A stretch of 64,000 bases of DNA from Lachnospiraceae bacterium (GTDB taxonomy: Bacteria > Bacillota > Clostridia > Lachnospirales > Lachnospiraceae): the NCBI GenBank assembly GCA_910574965.1, contig CAJTDB010000001.1, forward strand, positions 315,092 to 379,091, written 5' to 3'. The notes beneath the pieces were generated by a model that made no database searches, was not told the origin of the DNA, and was given only the letters and a program-made list of their open reading frames with translations. Each line of letters starts with the position of its first letter. Within the stretch, counting starts at the first letter, position 1. Below are positions 40,820 through 49,743 of the stretch, one piece after another. A program made the translations under genes and the position numbers.

Positions 40820-41725
40820 CTACCTGACTGCTCCGATCAGTTCCTTCACATCTTCTACTTTCTGTTCCTTCATATACTGTTCAATGCCTTGTGCTACTTT
40901 TTTCGCTGCAAAGGGATCTGCGAAATTCGCAGTCCCTACTGCCACTGCGGAGGCCCCTGCCAGCAGAAACTCCAGCGCGTCTTCTGCACTGGCAATCCCG
41001 CCCATGCCGATAATCGGAAGCTTCACCGCACAGGCCGTCTGCCAGACCATGCGGACGGCTACCGGCTTTATGGCAGGCCCGGACAGACCGCCGGTCCGGT
41101 TCGCCAAGGCAAATGTCCTTCTCTGGATATCGATCTTCATGCCCGTAAGGGTATTGATTAAAGACAGCACGTCCGCCCCTCCGGCCTCCGCTGCCCTGGC
41201 CATCTCCGTAATATCCGTCACATTGGGACTTAGCTTCATGATGACCGGCTGTCTGGCATACTTTTTTACCTCTCTGGTAATGGACTCCAGCGCCTTCGGA
41301 TTCTGCCCAAAAGCGATTCCGCCCTCTTTTACATTGGGGCAGGACACATTGATCTCCAGAAGATCCACCGGCTCATGGGACAGGCGCTCCACCACCCCGC
41401 AGTAGTCTTCTATGGTCTTTCCGCACACGTTGACGACGATCTTCGTATCAAACTGCTTCAGAAACGGAATGTCCCGCTTTACAAAAACGTCAAGCCCCGG
41501 ATTCTGCAGGCCAATGGCATTCAGCATTCCGCTCTTTGTCTCTGCAATGCGGGGGGTGGGATTGCCGGGCCACGGCACGTTAGCCACTCCTTTCGTGACA
41601 ACCGCCCCCAAGGCACTAAGATCATAAAATTCGCTGTACTCTGCTCCGGAACCAAAGGTCCCGGAAGCGGTCATGACCGGATTCTTAAGCTCTACCCCTG
41701 CAAGGGTCACTTTTGTATCTGTCAC
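40820..41725 (-). CDS. pyrD: Dihydroorotate dehydrogenase B, catalytic subunit
   Basis: A 301-residue FMN enzyme of class 1B, NAD-linked through PyrK. It has ELKNPVMTASGTFGSGAEY, KGVANVPWPGNPTPRIAET, INVSCPNVKEGGIAFGQ with the catalytic cysteine, and IGMGGIASAEDALEFLLAGA. The start is GTG 41725, overlapping the pyrK stop as GTGA, with GGAGG seven bases upstream. The longer frame enters pyrK. It forms the holoenzyme with PyrK. Confidence 0.95.
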   Translation of the reverse strand: MTDTKVTLAGVELKNPVMTASGTFGSGAEYSEFYDLSALGAVVTKGVANVPWPGNPTPRIAETKSGMLNAIGLQNPGLDVFVKRDIPFLKQFDTKIVVNVCGKTIEDYCGVVERLSHEPVDLLEINVSCPNVKEGGIAFGQNPKALESITREVKKYARQPVIMKLSPNVTDITEMARAAEAGGADVLSLINTLTGMKIDIQRRTFALANRTGGLSGPAIKPVAVRMVWQTACAVKLPIIGMGGIASAEDALEFLLAGASAVAVGTANFADPFAAKKVAQGIEQYMKEQKVEDVKELIGAVR

Positions 41726-42486
41726 AGCTCCACCTCCGTACTTAAAAATACCGGACCGTCCTTGCATACCCGTTTATTCTTTACCTGGGAATGAGCGTCC
41801 ACTTTTGCCGACTGACACACGCAGGCCAGACAGGCACCGATGCCGCAGGCCATACGCTCCTCCATGGAAATATAGCACTCAATTCCCCGCTCTTTTGCAT
41901 AAGCCTGTACAGCCCGAAGCATCGGCTTCGGCCCGCAGGCATAGATCAGATCCGCGGTCAGGCCCTGTTCCCTGACCGCGTCCATCACATTCCCTTTCGT
42001 TCCGGCGCTGCCGTCCTCCGTGGCAACATAGAGCGGTCCGCAGGCAGCCAGTTCTTCTGTCAGAAAGAGTTCGTCCCGATATCCTGCGATGATCTGCATC
42101 TCACAGTCCAGCTCCTTTGCCAACTGCACCATGGGCGGAATCCCGATTCCGCCGCCCATAAGAAATGCTTTCCTCCCTTTTTTCAGAGGAAATCCATTGC
42201 CGAGAGGTCCTAAGATATCCAGCCGGTCTCCTTTTTGCAGACGGGAAAATTCCTCCGTTCCTGCCCCTGCTACCCGGTAGACCACCCGAACCTTTCCGGA
42301 GGCCCCATCCGTCTCGCAGATGCTGATGGGCCTTGGAAGCATCCGGCTGTCCTTTTGGCTGTACAGCGCCAGAAACTGTCCCGGCACTGCCTCTTCTGCA
42401 ATCTGCTCTGTCTGAAGCCAGAGACTATGGATCCCCTCAGCGATCTTTTCCTGTCCTGCCACCAGGGCAGTCTCTTTCCATTTCAT
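41722..42486 (-). CDS. pyrK: Dihydroorotate dehydrogenase B, electron transfer subunit
   Basis: A 254-residue FAD and [2Fe-2S] protein that passes electrons from PyrD to NAD. RPISICETD is the FAD contact, GGGIGIPPMVQLAKEL the NAD region, and the cysteines in MACGIGACLACVC plus KRVCKDGPVF bind the cluster. It overlaps pyrF upstream and pyrD downstream. Confidence 0.95.
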   Translation of the reverse strand: MKWKETALVAGQEKIAEGIHSLWLQTEQIAEEAVPGQFLALYSQKDSRMLPRPISICETDGASGKVRVVYRVAGAGTEEFSRLQKGDRLDILGPLGNGFPLKKGRKAFLMGGGIGIPPMVQLAKELDCEMQIIAGYRDELFLTEELAACGPLYVATEDGSAGTKGNVMDAVREQGLTADLIYACGPKPMLRAVQAYAKERGIECYISMEERMACGIGACLACVCQSAKVDAHSQVKNKRVCKDGPVFLSTEVEL

Positions 42487-43412
42487 CCTCTTGCCTCCAG
42501 CGCTCCCCGGATGTCTGCGACCATGTCTTCCACTGCCGCCCTGGACGCCTCTGCATAATGTTCCGGACCGTATTTTGCATAGGCCTCCTGTTTGTAAGCC
42601 GCTATAATGCCTCTGGAAGAGTTCACAATGGCTCCAAGACCGTCTTCGTTAAAGAAATGAACCAGGTCCTTTCCTTTTCCTCCCTGCGCCCCGTAGCCCG
42701 GTACAAGGATAAATGCTTTTGGCATCACTTTCCGGAGAAGCTTTCCCTGTTCCGGATAGGTTGCACCGACGACAGCGCCGATATAGCTGTAAGTTTTCCC
42801 GCAGTGCTCACTGCCCCACTGGGCTACTTTTTCGCCTACCAGCTCATACAGCGGCCTGCCGTTCACCCGTTGATCCTGAAATTCTCCGCTTGAGGGGTTG
42901 GACGTCTTTACAAGAATAAACAGGCCCTTTTTCTCTTCTTTGCACACATCAATGAACGGTTTCACTCCGTCAGAACCCAGATATGGATTGACCGTTGCAA
43001 AATCCTCGTCAAAGCCTGTGTAAGTTTGGCTGCCCACCTGCACTTTTCCCAAGTGTCCCGCCGCATAGGCCGCCGAAGTGGAACCGATGTCCCCGCGCTT
43101 CACGTCTCCGATGACGACCAGTCCTTTGGATTTGCAGTAATCCACAGTCTTTTTGTAAGCTTCCATTCCCTCCACGCCAAACTGTTCATACATGGCAATC
43201 TGCGGCTTGACTGCCGGGATCAGGTCAAAGGTCTGGTCAACGATCTCCTTATTGAACTGCCAGATGGCCTCGGCAGCTCCTCTGAGCGTCTCCCCATATT
43301 CTGCAAATGCTTTTTTCTGCACATGCTCCGGCACGTATGAAAGCATAGGGTCCAGCCCCACTACAATGGGGGCTTTTGTCTTCTGGATCTTTTCGATCAG
43401 TTTATCAATCAT
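42483..43412 (-). CDS. pyrF: Orotidine 5'-phosphate decarboxylase (type 2)
   Basis: A 309-residue OMP decarboxylase of the longer type 2 class. The catalytic D-x-K-R-x-D motif is VIGDVKRGDIGSTSAAYA, and VPGYGAQGGKG is the phosphate site. It is the first of the pyrF-K-D genes, and its start has AAGGAG within a leader element. No PyrR attenuator or carbamoyl-phosphate genes are present in the window. Confidence 0.95.
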   Translation of the reverse strand: MIDKLIEKIQKTKAPIVVGLDPMLSYVPEHVQKKAFAEYGETLRGAAEAIWQFNKEIVDQTFDLIPAVKPQIAMYEQFGVEGMEAYKKTVDYCKSKGLVVIGDVKRGDIGSTSAAYAAGHLGKVQVGSQTYTGFDEDFATVNPYLGSDGVKPFIDVCKEEKKGLFILVKTSNPSSGEFQDQRVNGRPLYELVGEKVAQWGSEHCGKTYSYIGAVVGATYPEQGKLLRKVMPKAFILVPGYGAQGGKGKDLVHFFNEDGLGAIVNSSRGIIAAYKQEAYAKYGPEHYAEASRAAVEDMVADIRGALEARG

Positions 43413-43431
43413 TTTGGTTCTCCTTACTTAA

Positions 43432-43541
43432 AGTTCCGCATTGATACATAAAATGCCCTGGGACTGGAAGCATTTCCGGCCGCATTCTGCGCCTGGAAAT
43501 CCTTCCGGGCATTTTCTGTATCAATGCTGTTTTCTAGTTCC
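43432..43541 (-). repeat. GRAACT leader element upstream of pyrF
   Basis: A full-length copy. The outer stem is GCATTGATACA/TGTATCAATGC (43438-43448 with 43517-43527), a second stem pairs AAATGCCC with GGGCATTT, and the inner arms are GGAAGCATTTCC and GGAAATCCTTCC. Minus-strand flanks are GGAACTAGAAAACAGC (5') and GCGGAACTTTAAGTAAGGAG (3', with the pyrF ribosome binding site). It shares its inner motifs with the three copies before aepY. Confidence 0.8.
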
Positions 43542-43557
43542 CTGTATCATACTCCTT

Positions 43558-44544
43558 TTACGGCAGGCGTTTTCCGAACAGGAACAGCCGGAACCATCGA
43601 ATCTGGTTTATCATATAGATGGCCGCTGCTGTAATCAGGCTCATGACCACAAACGCCGCCCCGCTGTACAGCAGTCCCTCCAGACTCCAGAACACGCGGG
43701 GATGCCGGTCCGGATTCAGGACTGCGGCAAACTGATAGTGAAGCACATAGATTTCCAGCGTATACCGCCCCAGCCGCGCAAGTCCCCGGCGAAGCCGGCG
43801 CCCTCTGCCTGTCCAGTCCAGCACGGCCTGGATGACCGCTGCACAGCCAAGGAACGAAGCGAACATCTGTACGATCAGCATCCGCGGACCCGTTACCGTT
43901 ACCAGATCCAGGACAGCCGCCATCAGCAGACATACAGCGCCGCCTCCATAGGCCGCTGCTCTTCGAATCATAACCGGCAGCCGTCTTTTCACCGTCTCCT
44001 CATGCAGCCCAAAGAAATACGAAAGGGTATAATAAGGCAGATAAACGACCAGAAGCGACGGACTTAAAAATGTCCATCCGGCCAGATAGGCCAGAAGAAT
44101 CAGTCCGCACCCGCCGAAATACGACAGCCAGAACATCCATTCCTTCTTCCCTTTCACCTCCGCGAGCTGTGCCGAACAGGACAGCCAGGTGAGCAAAAAA
44201 AGAACCATAAGAAACCAGAGTCCGTAGTCCAGTTGAAAAAGTACGGTGGCAAGGGCCCTCGGCACATAAGTAATATGCTGAATCACCAGCCAGGAAAAGA
44301 ACGGAAGCAGATAGGACACTGCCCTTTTCTTCATCACTGCCCGATAATGGGCAAGGTCCCGGATCTTCGTACCGGCTCCCGCCAGATAGCCGCTGATCAG
44401 AAAGAAAAGGGGCATCTGCAGGGATTTAATCACATCATAAAGATAGGGATCGGTCATCCGGTTATGGACCTGTACATGCCCGAACATAACCAGCACAATG
44501 GCGATTCCTTTCAGGCAGTCCAGGGATTCCTTTCGCTCTTTCAT
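43558..44544 (-). CDS. Acyltransferase-3 family membrane protein
   Basis: A 328-residue, ~10-helix membrane acyltransferase (OafA/NolL-type). SLDCLKGIAIVLVMFGHVQVH near the N-terminus has the conserved histidine, and QMPLFFLISGYL follows. Proteins of this type O-acetylate or otherwise acylate surface sugars. The start at 44544 has AGG at a suitable distance; the preceding ATG is an alternative. It diverges from the TagF-like gene, and it marks the left border of the surface glycan cluster. Confidence 0.85.
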   Translation of the reverse strand: MKERKESLDCLKGIAIVLVMFGHVQVHNRMTDPYLYDVIKSLQMPLFFLISGYLAGAGTKIRDLAHYRAVMKKRAVSYLLPFFSWLVIQHITYVPRALATVLFQLDYGLWFLMVLFLLTWLSCSAQLAEVKGKKEWMFWLSYFGGCGLILLAYLAGWTFLSPSLLVVYLPYYTLSYFFGLHEETVKRRLPVMIRRAAAYGGGAVCLLMAAVLDLVTVTGPRMLIVQMFASFLGCAAVIQAVLDWTGRGRRLRRGLARLGRYTLEIYVLHYQFAAVLNPDRHPRVFWSLEGLLYSGAAFVVMSLITAAAIYMINQIRWFRLFLFGKRLP

Positions 44545-44581
44545 CATCCACCTCATTTCTGAGAGCATTTTAACACAGGAT

Positions 44582-44610
44582 TTGACCGGGGACAAGGTGT
44601 ATGTTATATT
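44582..44610 (+). promoter_or_regulatory. Promoter of the TagF-like gene
   Basis: TTGACC (44582-44587) and TATATT (44605-44610) are separated by 17 bp, about 40 bp before the start codon. Confidence 0.65.
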
Positions 44611-44650
44611 GAACAAAAGGTTATTTAGAAAAGAAAGGTCTGATTCATTT

Positions 44651-45853
44651 ATGATAGAATATCTACGAAAATCCCCCCTCTACCCCCTGCTGGCCAAAGT
44701 CTATCCAGCGCTGCACAAATCCTTGCTCTGGCTGGCCTGGCAGATCTTTTCCCTGCTGCCCGTGCAGCCGCGCAAGATTGTTTTCAGCAATTTCAACGGC
44801 GGCGGATTCGGGGACAATACCCGTTATATTGCCGAAGAGTGTATCCGGCAGAAACTGCCGTTTAAGATGTATTGGGTCTTAAGCCGGCCGGACACCGCCC
44901 TTCCCCAAGCGTTTCAAAGCCTTCGGCCGGATTCCATCTCTTTTGTTTATCATATGTCCACAGCGGGATTCTGGGTGGATAATACACGGAAACTATACTA
45001 TTTTAAGAAAAAAAAGAATCAGACCTATATTCACACCTGGCATGCAGGACCGGGCCTTAAGAAAATCGAGCGCGACGCCGGAACAGGGCTCAGCCCGGAA
45101 TACATCGCCTATGCCAAGCGAGACTCCGCCCATATAGACCTGTTGCTAAGCAACTGCCGTTTCTGGACAGACTGCTTCCGAAGCTGTTTCTGGTACGACG
45201 GACCCATACTGGAAAAAGGACTTCCCAAGAATGATCTTTATTTCCAAGATATCCCCGCCCTGCGCCGTCTCATCCGGAAATACTATGGACTGCCGGAAGA
45301 TGTAAAGCTAATTCTCTATGTCCCCACCTGGCGGGAGAATCGAAAGCTCCATGTCTATCATCTGGATTTTGAAAGATGTCTGGATGCATTCGAACGTAAG
45401 TTTGGCGGCGGATGGGTCATGCTGGTGCGCCTGCATCCCAATGTCAATGCTGCGGACTTTGACATTCGCTATACCAATCAGGTGCTCAATGCTTCGTCCT
45501 ATGAAAATGCCCAGGAACTTTTAGCTGCCGGTGATGCAGTCATTACGGATTATTCTTCCTGCGGCTTTGACTACATCCAGCTTGGACGGCCGTCCTTCCT
45601 CTATGCGGAAGATTTTGAACAGATGAAGCAGGATAAAGGATATTATCTGGAACTTTCCGAGCTTCCTTCTCCCGCGGCCTTTTCTAATGAAGAAATGATC
45701 CAGAACATTCTTGATTTTTCCCCGGAAGAATATGAGAAGAAGAGAATATTATTTATGGAAAAAATGCAGTACTACGACAACGGACACGCGTCGGAAGCGG
45801 TAGTGAAATACATTTGCAGACATTCCCCAAAGTCACTTGTCAGGAAGGGATAG
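44651..45853 (+). CDS. CDP-glycerol glycerophosphotransferase-like (TagB/TagF) protein
   Basis: A 400-residue Glyphos_transf protein. SNFNGGGFGDNTRYIAEE, HTWHAGPGLKKIERDAG (the conserved H-x-G-x-x-K-K region), GLPKNDL, ILYVPTWRE and AVITDYSSCGFDYIQLGRP are the family motifs in the usual order. It would transfer glycerol phosphate or ribitol phosphate from a CDP carrier onto a glycan. The start at 44651 lies 12 bases after AAAGG, a loose spacing. The gene is on the plus strand, unlike most of the glycan cluster, and its 3' end meets the DUF3784-like gene head-on. Confidence 0.88.
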   Translation: MIEYLRKSPLYPLLAKVYPALHKSLLWLAWQIFSLLPVQPRKIVFSNFNGGGFGDNTRYIAEECIRQKLPFKMYWVLSRPDTALPQAFQSLRPDSISFVYHMSTAGFWVDNTRKLYYFKKKKNQTYIHTWHAGPGLKKIERDAGTGLSPEYIAYAKRDSAHIDLLLSNCRFWTDCFRSCFWYDGPILEKGLPKNDLYFQDIPALRRLIRKYYGLPEDVKLILYVPTWRENRKLHVYHLDFERCLDAFERKFGGGWVMLVRLHPNVNAADFDIRYTNQVLNASSYENAQELLAAGDAVITDYSSCGFDYIQLGRPSFLYAEDFEQMKQDKGYYLELSELPSPAAFSNEEMIQNILDFSPEEYEKKRILFMEKMQYYDNGHASEAVVKYICRHSPKSLVRKG

Positions 45854-45861
45854 ACTGCAAT

Positions 45862-46182
45862 TTATCTTTCTCTTTTCTGCCGCTCTGCGAGAAGCCGAAG
45901 AAAAAGAACCAGCCAGATTCCCCAGGCCGCCAGACACCCGGTTCCAACAAACCAGACATCGGCGATTGCTCCCGGCAGAAAGGGAACTGCCATATACATC
46001 ATCTGTTTTCCATAGGACCGGCACATTTCTCTTTCATGACAGATGCTGTCCTCTTTTGCCGGTTTCTGATTGTATCCGGTCAGAAAAGCCGCCGCTTTTC
46101 CGTCGGACCGGTAAAACATCACTCCAAACACCAGCATGACCGCCGCCATGCTCAGATCAAATAAAACATAAAAGTTCATCAT
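45862..46182 (-). CDS. Small membrane protein, DUF3784-like
   Basis: A 106-residue protein with two or three hydrophobic segments. The motif AAFLTGYNQKPAKEDSICHE followed by MCRSYGKQMM resembles DUF3784 proteins (the GYN-T-x-E-x-K pattern), whose function is unknown. The start at 46182 follows AGGTGG; the adjacent ATG at 46179 also fits. It lies next to the IS110 element but is not visibly broken. Confidence 0.65.
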   Translation of the reverse strand: MMNFYVLFDLSMAAVMLVFGVMFYRSDGKAAAFLTGYNQKPAKEDSICHEREMCRSYGKQMMYMAVPFLPGAIADVWFVGTGCLAAWGIWLVLFLRLLAERQKRER

Positions 46183-46300
46183 GGTTATAATCCACCTTTC
46201 TGCGAAAGGCACCAATGGGGTTATGAAACTCATTTGTGGCTTTCACTCTTCAAATTTTCCTGATATATTATCGTTGTAAGGCTGACACACTACACAACAC

Positions 46301-46480
46301 GTGGAGGTGAGTGGCGGGGCTGTATAGCGGCAACCTCGTATGGTTATATGTGTCGGTCATCCGTTAAGGCATCAATGAATGGCGCATTCCCGTAGCCCGT
46401 AAACTTATCTCTTCCAAAGTCGACTCGATTTTGCCGGATGGCCAGTCCCTGTCAGCTTGCAACTATAAATCTCAGGAGGT
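46301..46480 (+). ncRNA. Candidate IS110 bridge RNA region
   Basis: The non-coding stretch upstream of an IS110 transposase is where bridge RNAs are encoded in studied members. This stretch of 180 bases is GC-rich with short inverted repeats (for example GGCGGGGC and GGCGCATTCCC-GTAGCCC) and fills most of the 305-bp gap between 46183 and 46487. I have not folded it, and the call rests on position only. Confidence 0.35.
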
Positions 46481-46487
46481 TATTTTC

Positions 46488-47459
46488 TTGGCTTTTAAAA
46501 TCTTTCGTAAAAACTGTTGTGGGCTTGATGTCCACAAAACATGGATCTATGCCTGCATCGGGATTACCGACACAAACGGCCGAACTGAGTATAAGCAGGC
46601 TCGTTTCTCGTCCTTCTCCAAAGGGCTTAAGGAACTGGCTGACTGGCTTGCAAAATACCGCTGTTTTGAAGTTTGTATGGAATCTTCCGGTAAGTATTGG
46701 ATCCCTGTTTTCAATATCCTGGAAAAAGCAGGGCTCTTTGTCACCCTTGCCCATCCTGGGGAAACTTTTGATGTGGCACCTTTTGTTGACAGACGGTGCA
46801 AGACTCCGATTGGAGAAATCCAGGCTGCCATTGATGGAGCTGTTTCTTCTGAACAGGCTGTCAAACTCCGTCAGTGCCTGGACCACATAGACGAACTGGA
46901 GATGCATATAGAAAAAGTGCAACAGGAAATCCTTCGTCTCAGTGATAAATACCAGGCCGCCCTTGATTTGGTCCGTACCGTTCCGGGCTTTGACAAAAAT
47001 CCTATGACTGCAATCCAGATCCTTTCTGAAATCGGTGGTGATATGTCTGTCTTCCCCACAGCAAAACACCTCGTTTCATGGGCAGGATGCTGTCCCCGTA
47101 ACGACCAGAGTGCCGGCAAAATCAAATCCACTCGGATTTCCCGTGCTGGTTCTTATTTTAAACCAGTTCTGGTGCAGGTTGCAAGTGCTTTGACAAGATC
47201 AAAGGACCATCCTGAAATCACCAATCGTTACAGGCGTATAAAAGCACGTCGTGGTCACAAGAAAGCCATCATCGCTGTCTGCCGTATGCTCCTGACCGCT
47301 ATCTGGCACATACTCTCAGATTTAAAGCCCTATACACCAGACGGCTTCGTTGAACCACGTCCTGCGGAAAAGTCAAAGGTACTGACTACTGCGCAGGCAC
47401 TTAGCTTGTTGAAGCAACGGAGATATGTTATCTCCGATTCTGCTCCGGTTCTAAATTAG
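46488..47459 (+). pseudogene. IS110 transposase with internal deletion
   Basis: A 323-residue frame starting at TTG 46488 (AGGAGG eight bases upstream, then AFKIFRKNCCGLDVHKTWIYA). The N-terminal RuvC-like DEDD domain starts normally with GLDVHK (first D) and has MESSGKYW (E). After VTLAHP the sequence jumps to GETFDVAPFVDRRC, skipping the region that in relatives holds K-T-D-x-x-D-A (the last two aspartates) and about 95-100 residues. The C-terminal Transposase_20 domain (TVPGFDKNPMTAIQILSEIG, SWAGCCPRN, STRISRAGSYFK) is intact. The frame is kept, so a protein could be made but should not cleave DNA. The deletion is inferred from family length and motifs. Confidence 0.75.
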
Positions 47460-47564
47460 GTGTTGTGTCTATATTCATTTTTTCGAAGCCACCACATGAT
47501 GGCTTGTTTGTGGCGCAATTCACTTTCTCTCTAACCGCTACCTCTCAGTTTCAAACTTTCTCCT

Positions 47565-48617
47565 CTAATTATCATCCGCCCCGCTGCAGGCCCGCCCCCG
47601 CAGCCTCCGGATTAGAATCCCGCCTCCCGTCAGAAGCACCAGGCTCCCCAGTACCAGCACTGCCTTTGTAATGCCCTCTCGAAACCCCAGCACTGCCGCC
47701 CCCGTCCTGATAAACATAAAGACAAACATATGAAAACACAGTACCGTCATCGTCTCCTGCCCTGCTTTGGAGATCGCCTTCATAACCGGCGGGCATTTCT
47801 TTTCCAGGCACATACCTGCTGCAAAGACGAGCAGCGAGCCTGTAATCCCCGGCACAAGGCCCAGAAGCATACTCTGCCCATAATCGCCGCACGACAGGTT
47901 CACGCTTTTGTTCAGCCGGGAGGACAGAAGAAATGATACCAGCAGCAAAGCAAGAAACCACACTTCTCCCAGAAGCTCTTCCTTTTTCCATTCTCTAAGC
48001 CATTCCCCCGCCGCAAAAAAACAGGCAAAATACGGAACTGCATCCAGACTCCACGGAAGAAGAAGCGGCGTCGCCTGATGCCAGATCACACTGAACAAAA
48101 GCCCCAGTACCAGCAGCACATATTTCCTGCCGCTTCGGCTTATAAGCTCATACCACACATACGTCAGAAAAATAGCTGTCAGAAACCAAAGAGGGGCATT
48201 TAACAGATCCAAAAGCACAGGATTTTCCCCGGAAAAGGCAGATGTATACATCTGATTTCTGGAATATAAAATGCCAAACAGGGATGAAAGCTTCCAGTCT
48301 GCGGGATTCCCCCTTAAAAGGGAATCCTTCAGCCAAAAAAACAGCCACAAAAATGCGCTGCTTCCCCCATAGGGCACCAGCAGCCGAACTGCCTTTCGCT
48401 TCAAAAACTGCCAAAAAGGCTGTTCTTTTTGGCAGCGGTATGTATAGCCCGCCGCCGCGAAAAAGACAGGCATATAGAACATGCCGCCATAGAACGTCAA
48501 AGGCCCCAGACGGCATTCTGCATGAACGAAAAGCACTACCAGAATGCCTGCCGCCTTGCCGAAATCCAGCCAGCCAAGCCTTTGGCCGCGTTCTTTATTT
48601 TTGAAAGACCTTTCCAA
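47565..48617 (-). CDS. Acyltransferase-3 family membrane protein
   Basis: A 350-residue multi-pass acyltransferase. LDFGKAAGILVVLFVHAECR near residue 20 carries the family histidine, and GGMFYMPVFFAAAGYTYR follows. It would acylate a surface glycan. The start is a TTG at 48617 with AAGGAG nine bases upstream, and it overlaps the preceding gene by 23 bp. It is the last gene of the minus-strand glycan operon, immediately beside the IS110 element. Confidence 0.82.
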   Translation of the reverse strand: MERSFKNKERGQRLGWLDFGKAAGILVVLFVHAECRLGPLTFYGGMFYMPVFFAAAGYTYRCQKEQPFWQFLKRKAVRLLVPYGGSSAFLWLFFWLKDSLLRGNPADWKLSSLFGILYSRNQMYTSAFSGENPVLLDLLNAPLWFLTAIFLTYVWYELISRSGRKYVLLVLGLLFSVIWHQATPLLLPWSLDAVPYFACFFAAGEWLREWKKEELLGEVWFLALLLVSFLLSSRLNKSVNLSCGDYGQSMLLGLVPGITGSLLVFAAGMCLEKKCPPVMKAISKAGQETMTVLCFHMFVFMFIRTGAAVLGFREGITKAVLVLGSLVLLTGGGILIRRLRGRACSGADDN

Positions 48618-49743
48618 TCAGCACTTCTCCTTTCCTGCCAAGGGGCTCCGCAAACCGAACCGAAAGCTCCGACAGACCCACTGTAATGCCGCTTACAAGA
48701 AGCAGATCCAGAAGGCAGGTCAGATTGTATCCGAAGATCCTGTGAAATCTCAGGAGAAACCAGGCTCCGAAAGTGGCGATCACCGGGAAATGAATCAGGT
48801 ACAGGGAGTAGGAGATCCGCCCCAGATACAAAAATCCTCTCCCGGAGAAAAATCTCTGCAAAGGCTCCAGGTTCAGCACGGCAGTCACAAAGCAAAGCAC
48901 GCCGAAAATGTGAAAATAATTGACAAATACAAAAGGAAGGATGCCCCATATGGTTCCTTCATATCCAAATCCCGCCGACGGATAGCACATAAAATACAGC
49001 CCGGCTGCAAACAAACACCAGTTCACCGCCCGGTTTTGGCACAGCCTCCTCAAAAAGCCCCCGTCTGTATGCATAAAGTCGCAAAGTACATAGCCCAGAA
49101 AGATGCTCAGAAAATCTGTGCGCAAAAGCAGCACTGCTGCCCCGCCGTAGAGCAGCCATCTCCACCGGAAAGAGCTTGCAAAAGCCGCCATGCCATAGTC
49201 TATATAAGCCCCCAGAAACAGCATCTGAAGGGTCCAGACCACACCGTTATAATCATTGGTGCCAAAGAGAAAGCAGCCGTACAAAGATTCCTTCAGCATC
49301 CCCCACACGGAAGGCGCAAAAGCATTAAAGCCCCCAAACCATTCCGCGGAGCCTGCCAGCACCGCCGCCTCCTGATTCCGATACAGCCCAAGCTTCATGC
49401 ACAAGAAAACAAGCACATTCACCACCAGCACTGCAGGCATCAGCCGCAGATAACGTTTCAAAGCACTCTGCCCCAGGCGTTTTTTATCCCTGTTTCGGAA
49501 AAAGCCAAGGCACAGCACATAGCCGCTGACCACCAGAAAGAGCCGCACAGCCGTATTGCCGTTAAAAAGAAGATTCAGAGGAGATTTTCCGATGAGAATA
49601 TCCGCATTTCCCGGCAGGTGACAGCTCTCAGGCTCATAGTGATACATGCCGTAGTAAAATGCAAATACAAAATGGGTCAGAAATACAAATACACACCCAA
49701 GGCCCTTCAGCCCGTCCAGATAAGCTAATTTTTTTGTCTGCAT
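48595..49743 (-). CDS. Acyltransferase-3 family membrane protein
   Basis: A 382-residue multi-pass acyltransferase. LAYLDGLKGLGCVFVFLTHFVFAF carries the histidine of the family, and RLFLVVSGYVLCLGFF and SYSLYLIHFPVIA are the next conserved parts. It overlaps the upstream GT-C-like gene by 19 bp and the downstream acyltransferase by 23 bp. Three acyltransferases in one locus suggest a heavily modified glycan. Confidence 0.85.
   Translation of the reverse strand: MQTKKLAYLDGLKGLGCVFVFLTHFVFAFYYGMYHYEPESCHLPGNADILIGKSPLNLLFNGNTAVRLFLVVSGYVLCLGFFRNRDKKRLGQSALKRYLRLMPAVLVVNVLVFLCMKLGLYRNQEAAVLAGSAEWFGGFNAFAPSVWGMLKESLYGCFLFGTNDYNGVVWTLQMLFLGAYIDYGMAAFASSFRWRWLLYGGAAVLLLRTDFLSIFLGYVLCDFMHTDGGFLRRLCQNRAVNWCLFAAGLYFMCYPSAGFGYEGTIWGILPFVFVNYFHIFGVLCFVTAVLNLEPLQRFFSGRGFLYLGRISYSLYLIHFPVIATFGAWFLLRFHRIFGYNLTCLLDLLLVSGITVGLSELSVRFAEPLGRKGEVLIGKVFQK

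Larger units (their letters stand above)
46292..47468 (+). mobile_element. IS110-family insertion sequence (defective)
   Basis: The element is bounded by a 9-bp inverted pair, ACACAACAC (46292-46300) and GTGTTGTGT (47460-47468), just outside the transposase. IS110 elements normally lack long terminal repeats, so these may be subterminal and the true ends a few bases outside. A ~185-bp non-coding left part precedes the transposase gene, as in IS110 members whose left end encodes a bridge RNA. It sits between small membrane-protein and acyltransferase genes and interrupts no recognisable gene. Confidence 0.7.

Noticed and set aside
48544-49728. 394-residue plus-strand open frame
   Set aside because: It is antisense to an acyltransferase gene; its lysine- and histidine-rich content is what reversed hydrophobic codons give.
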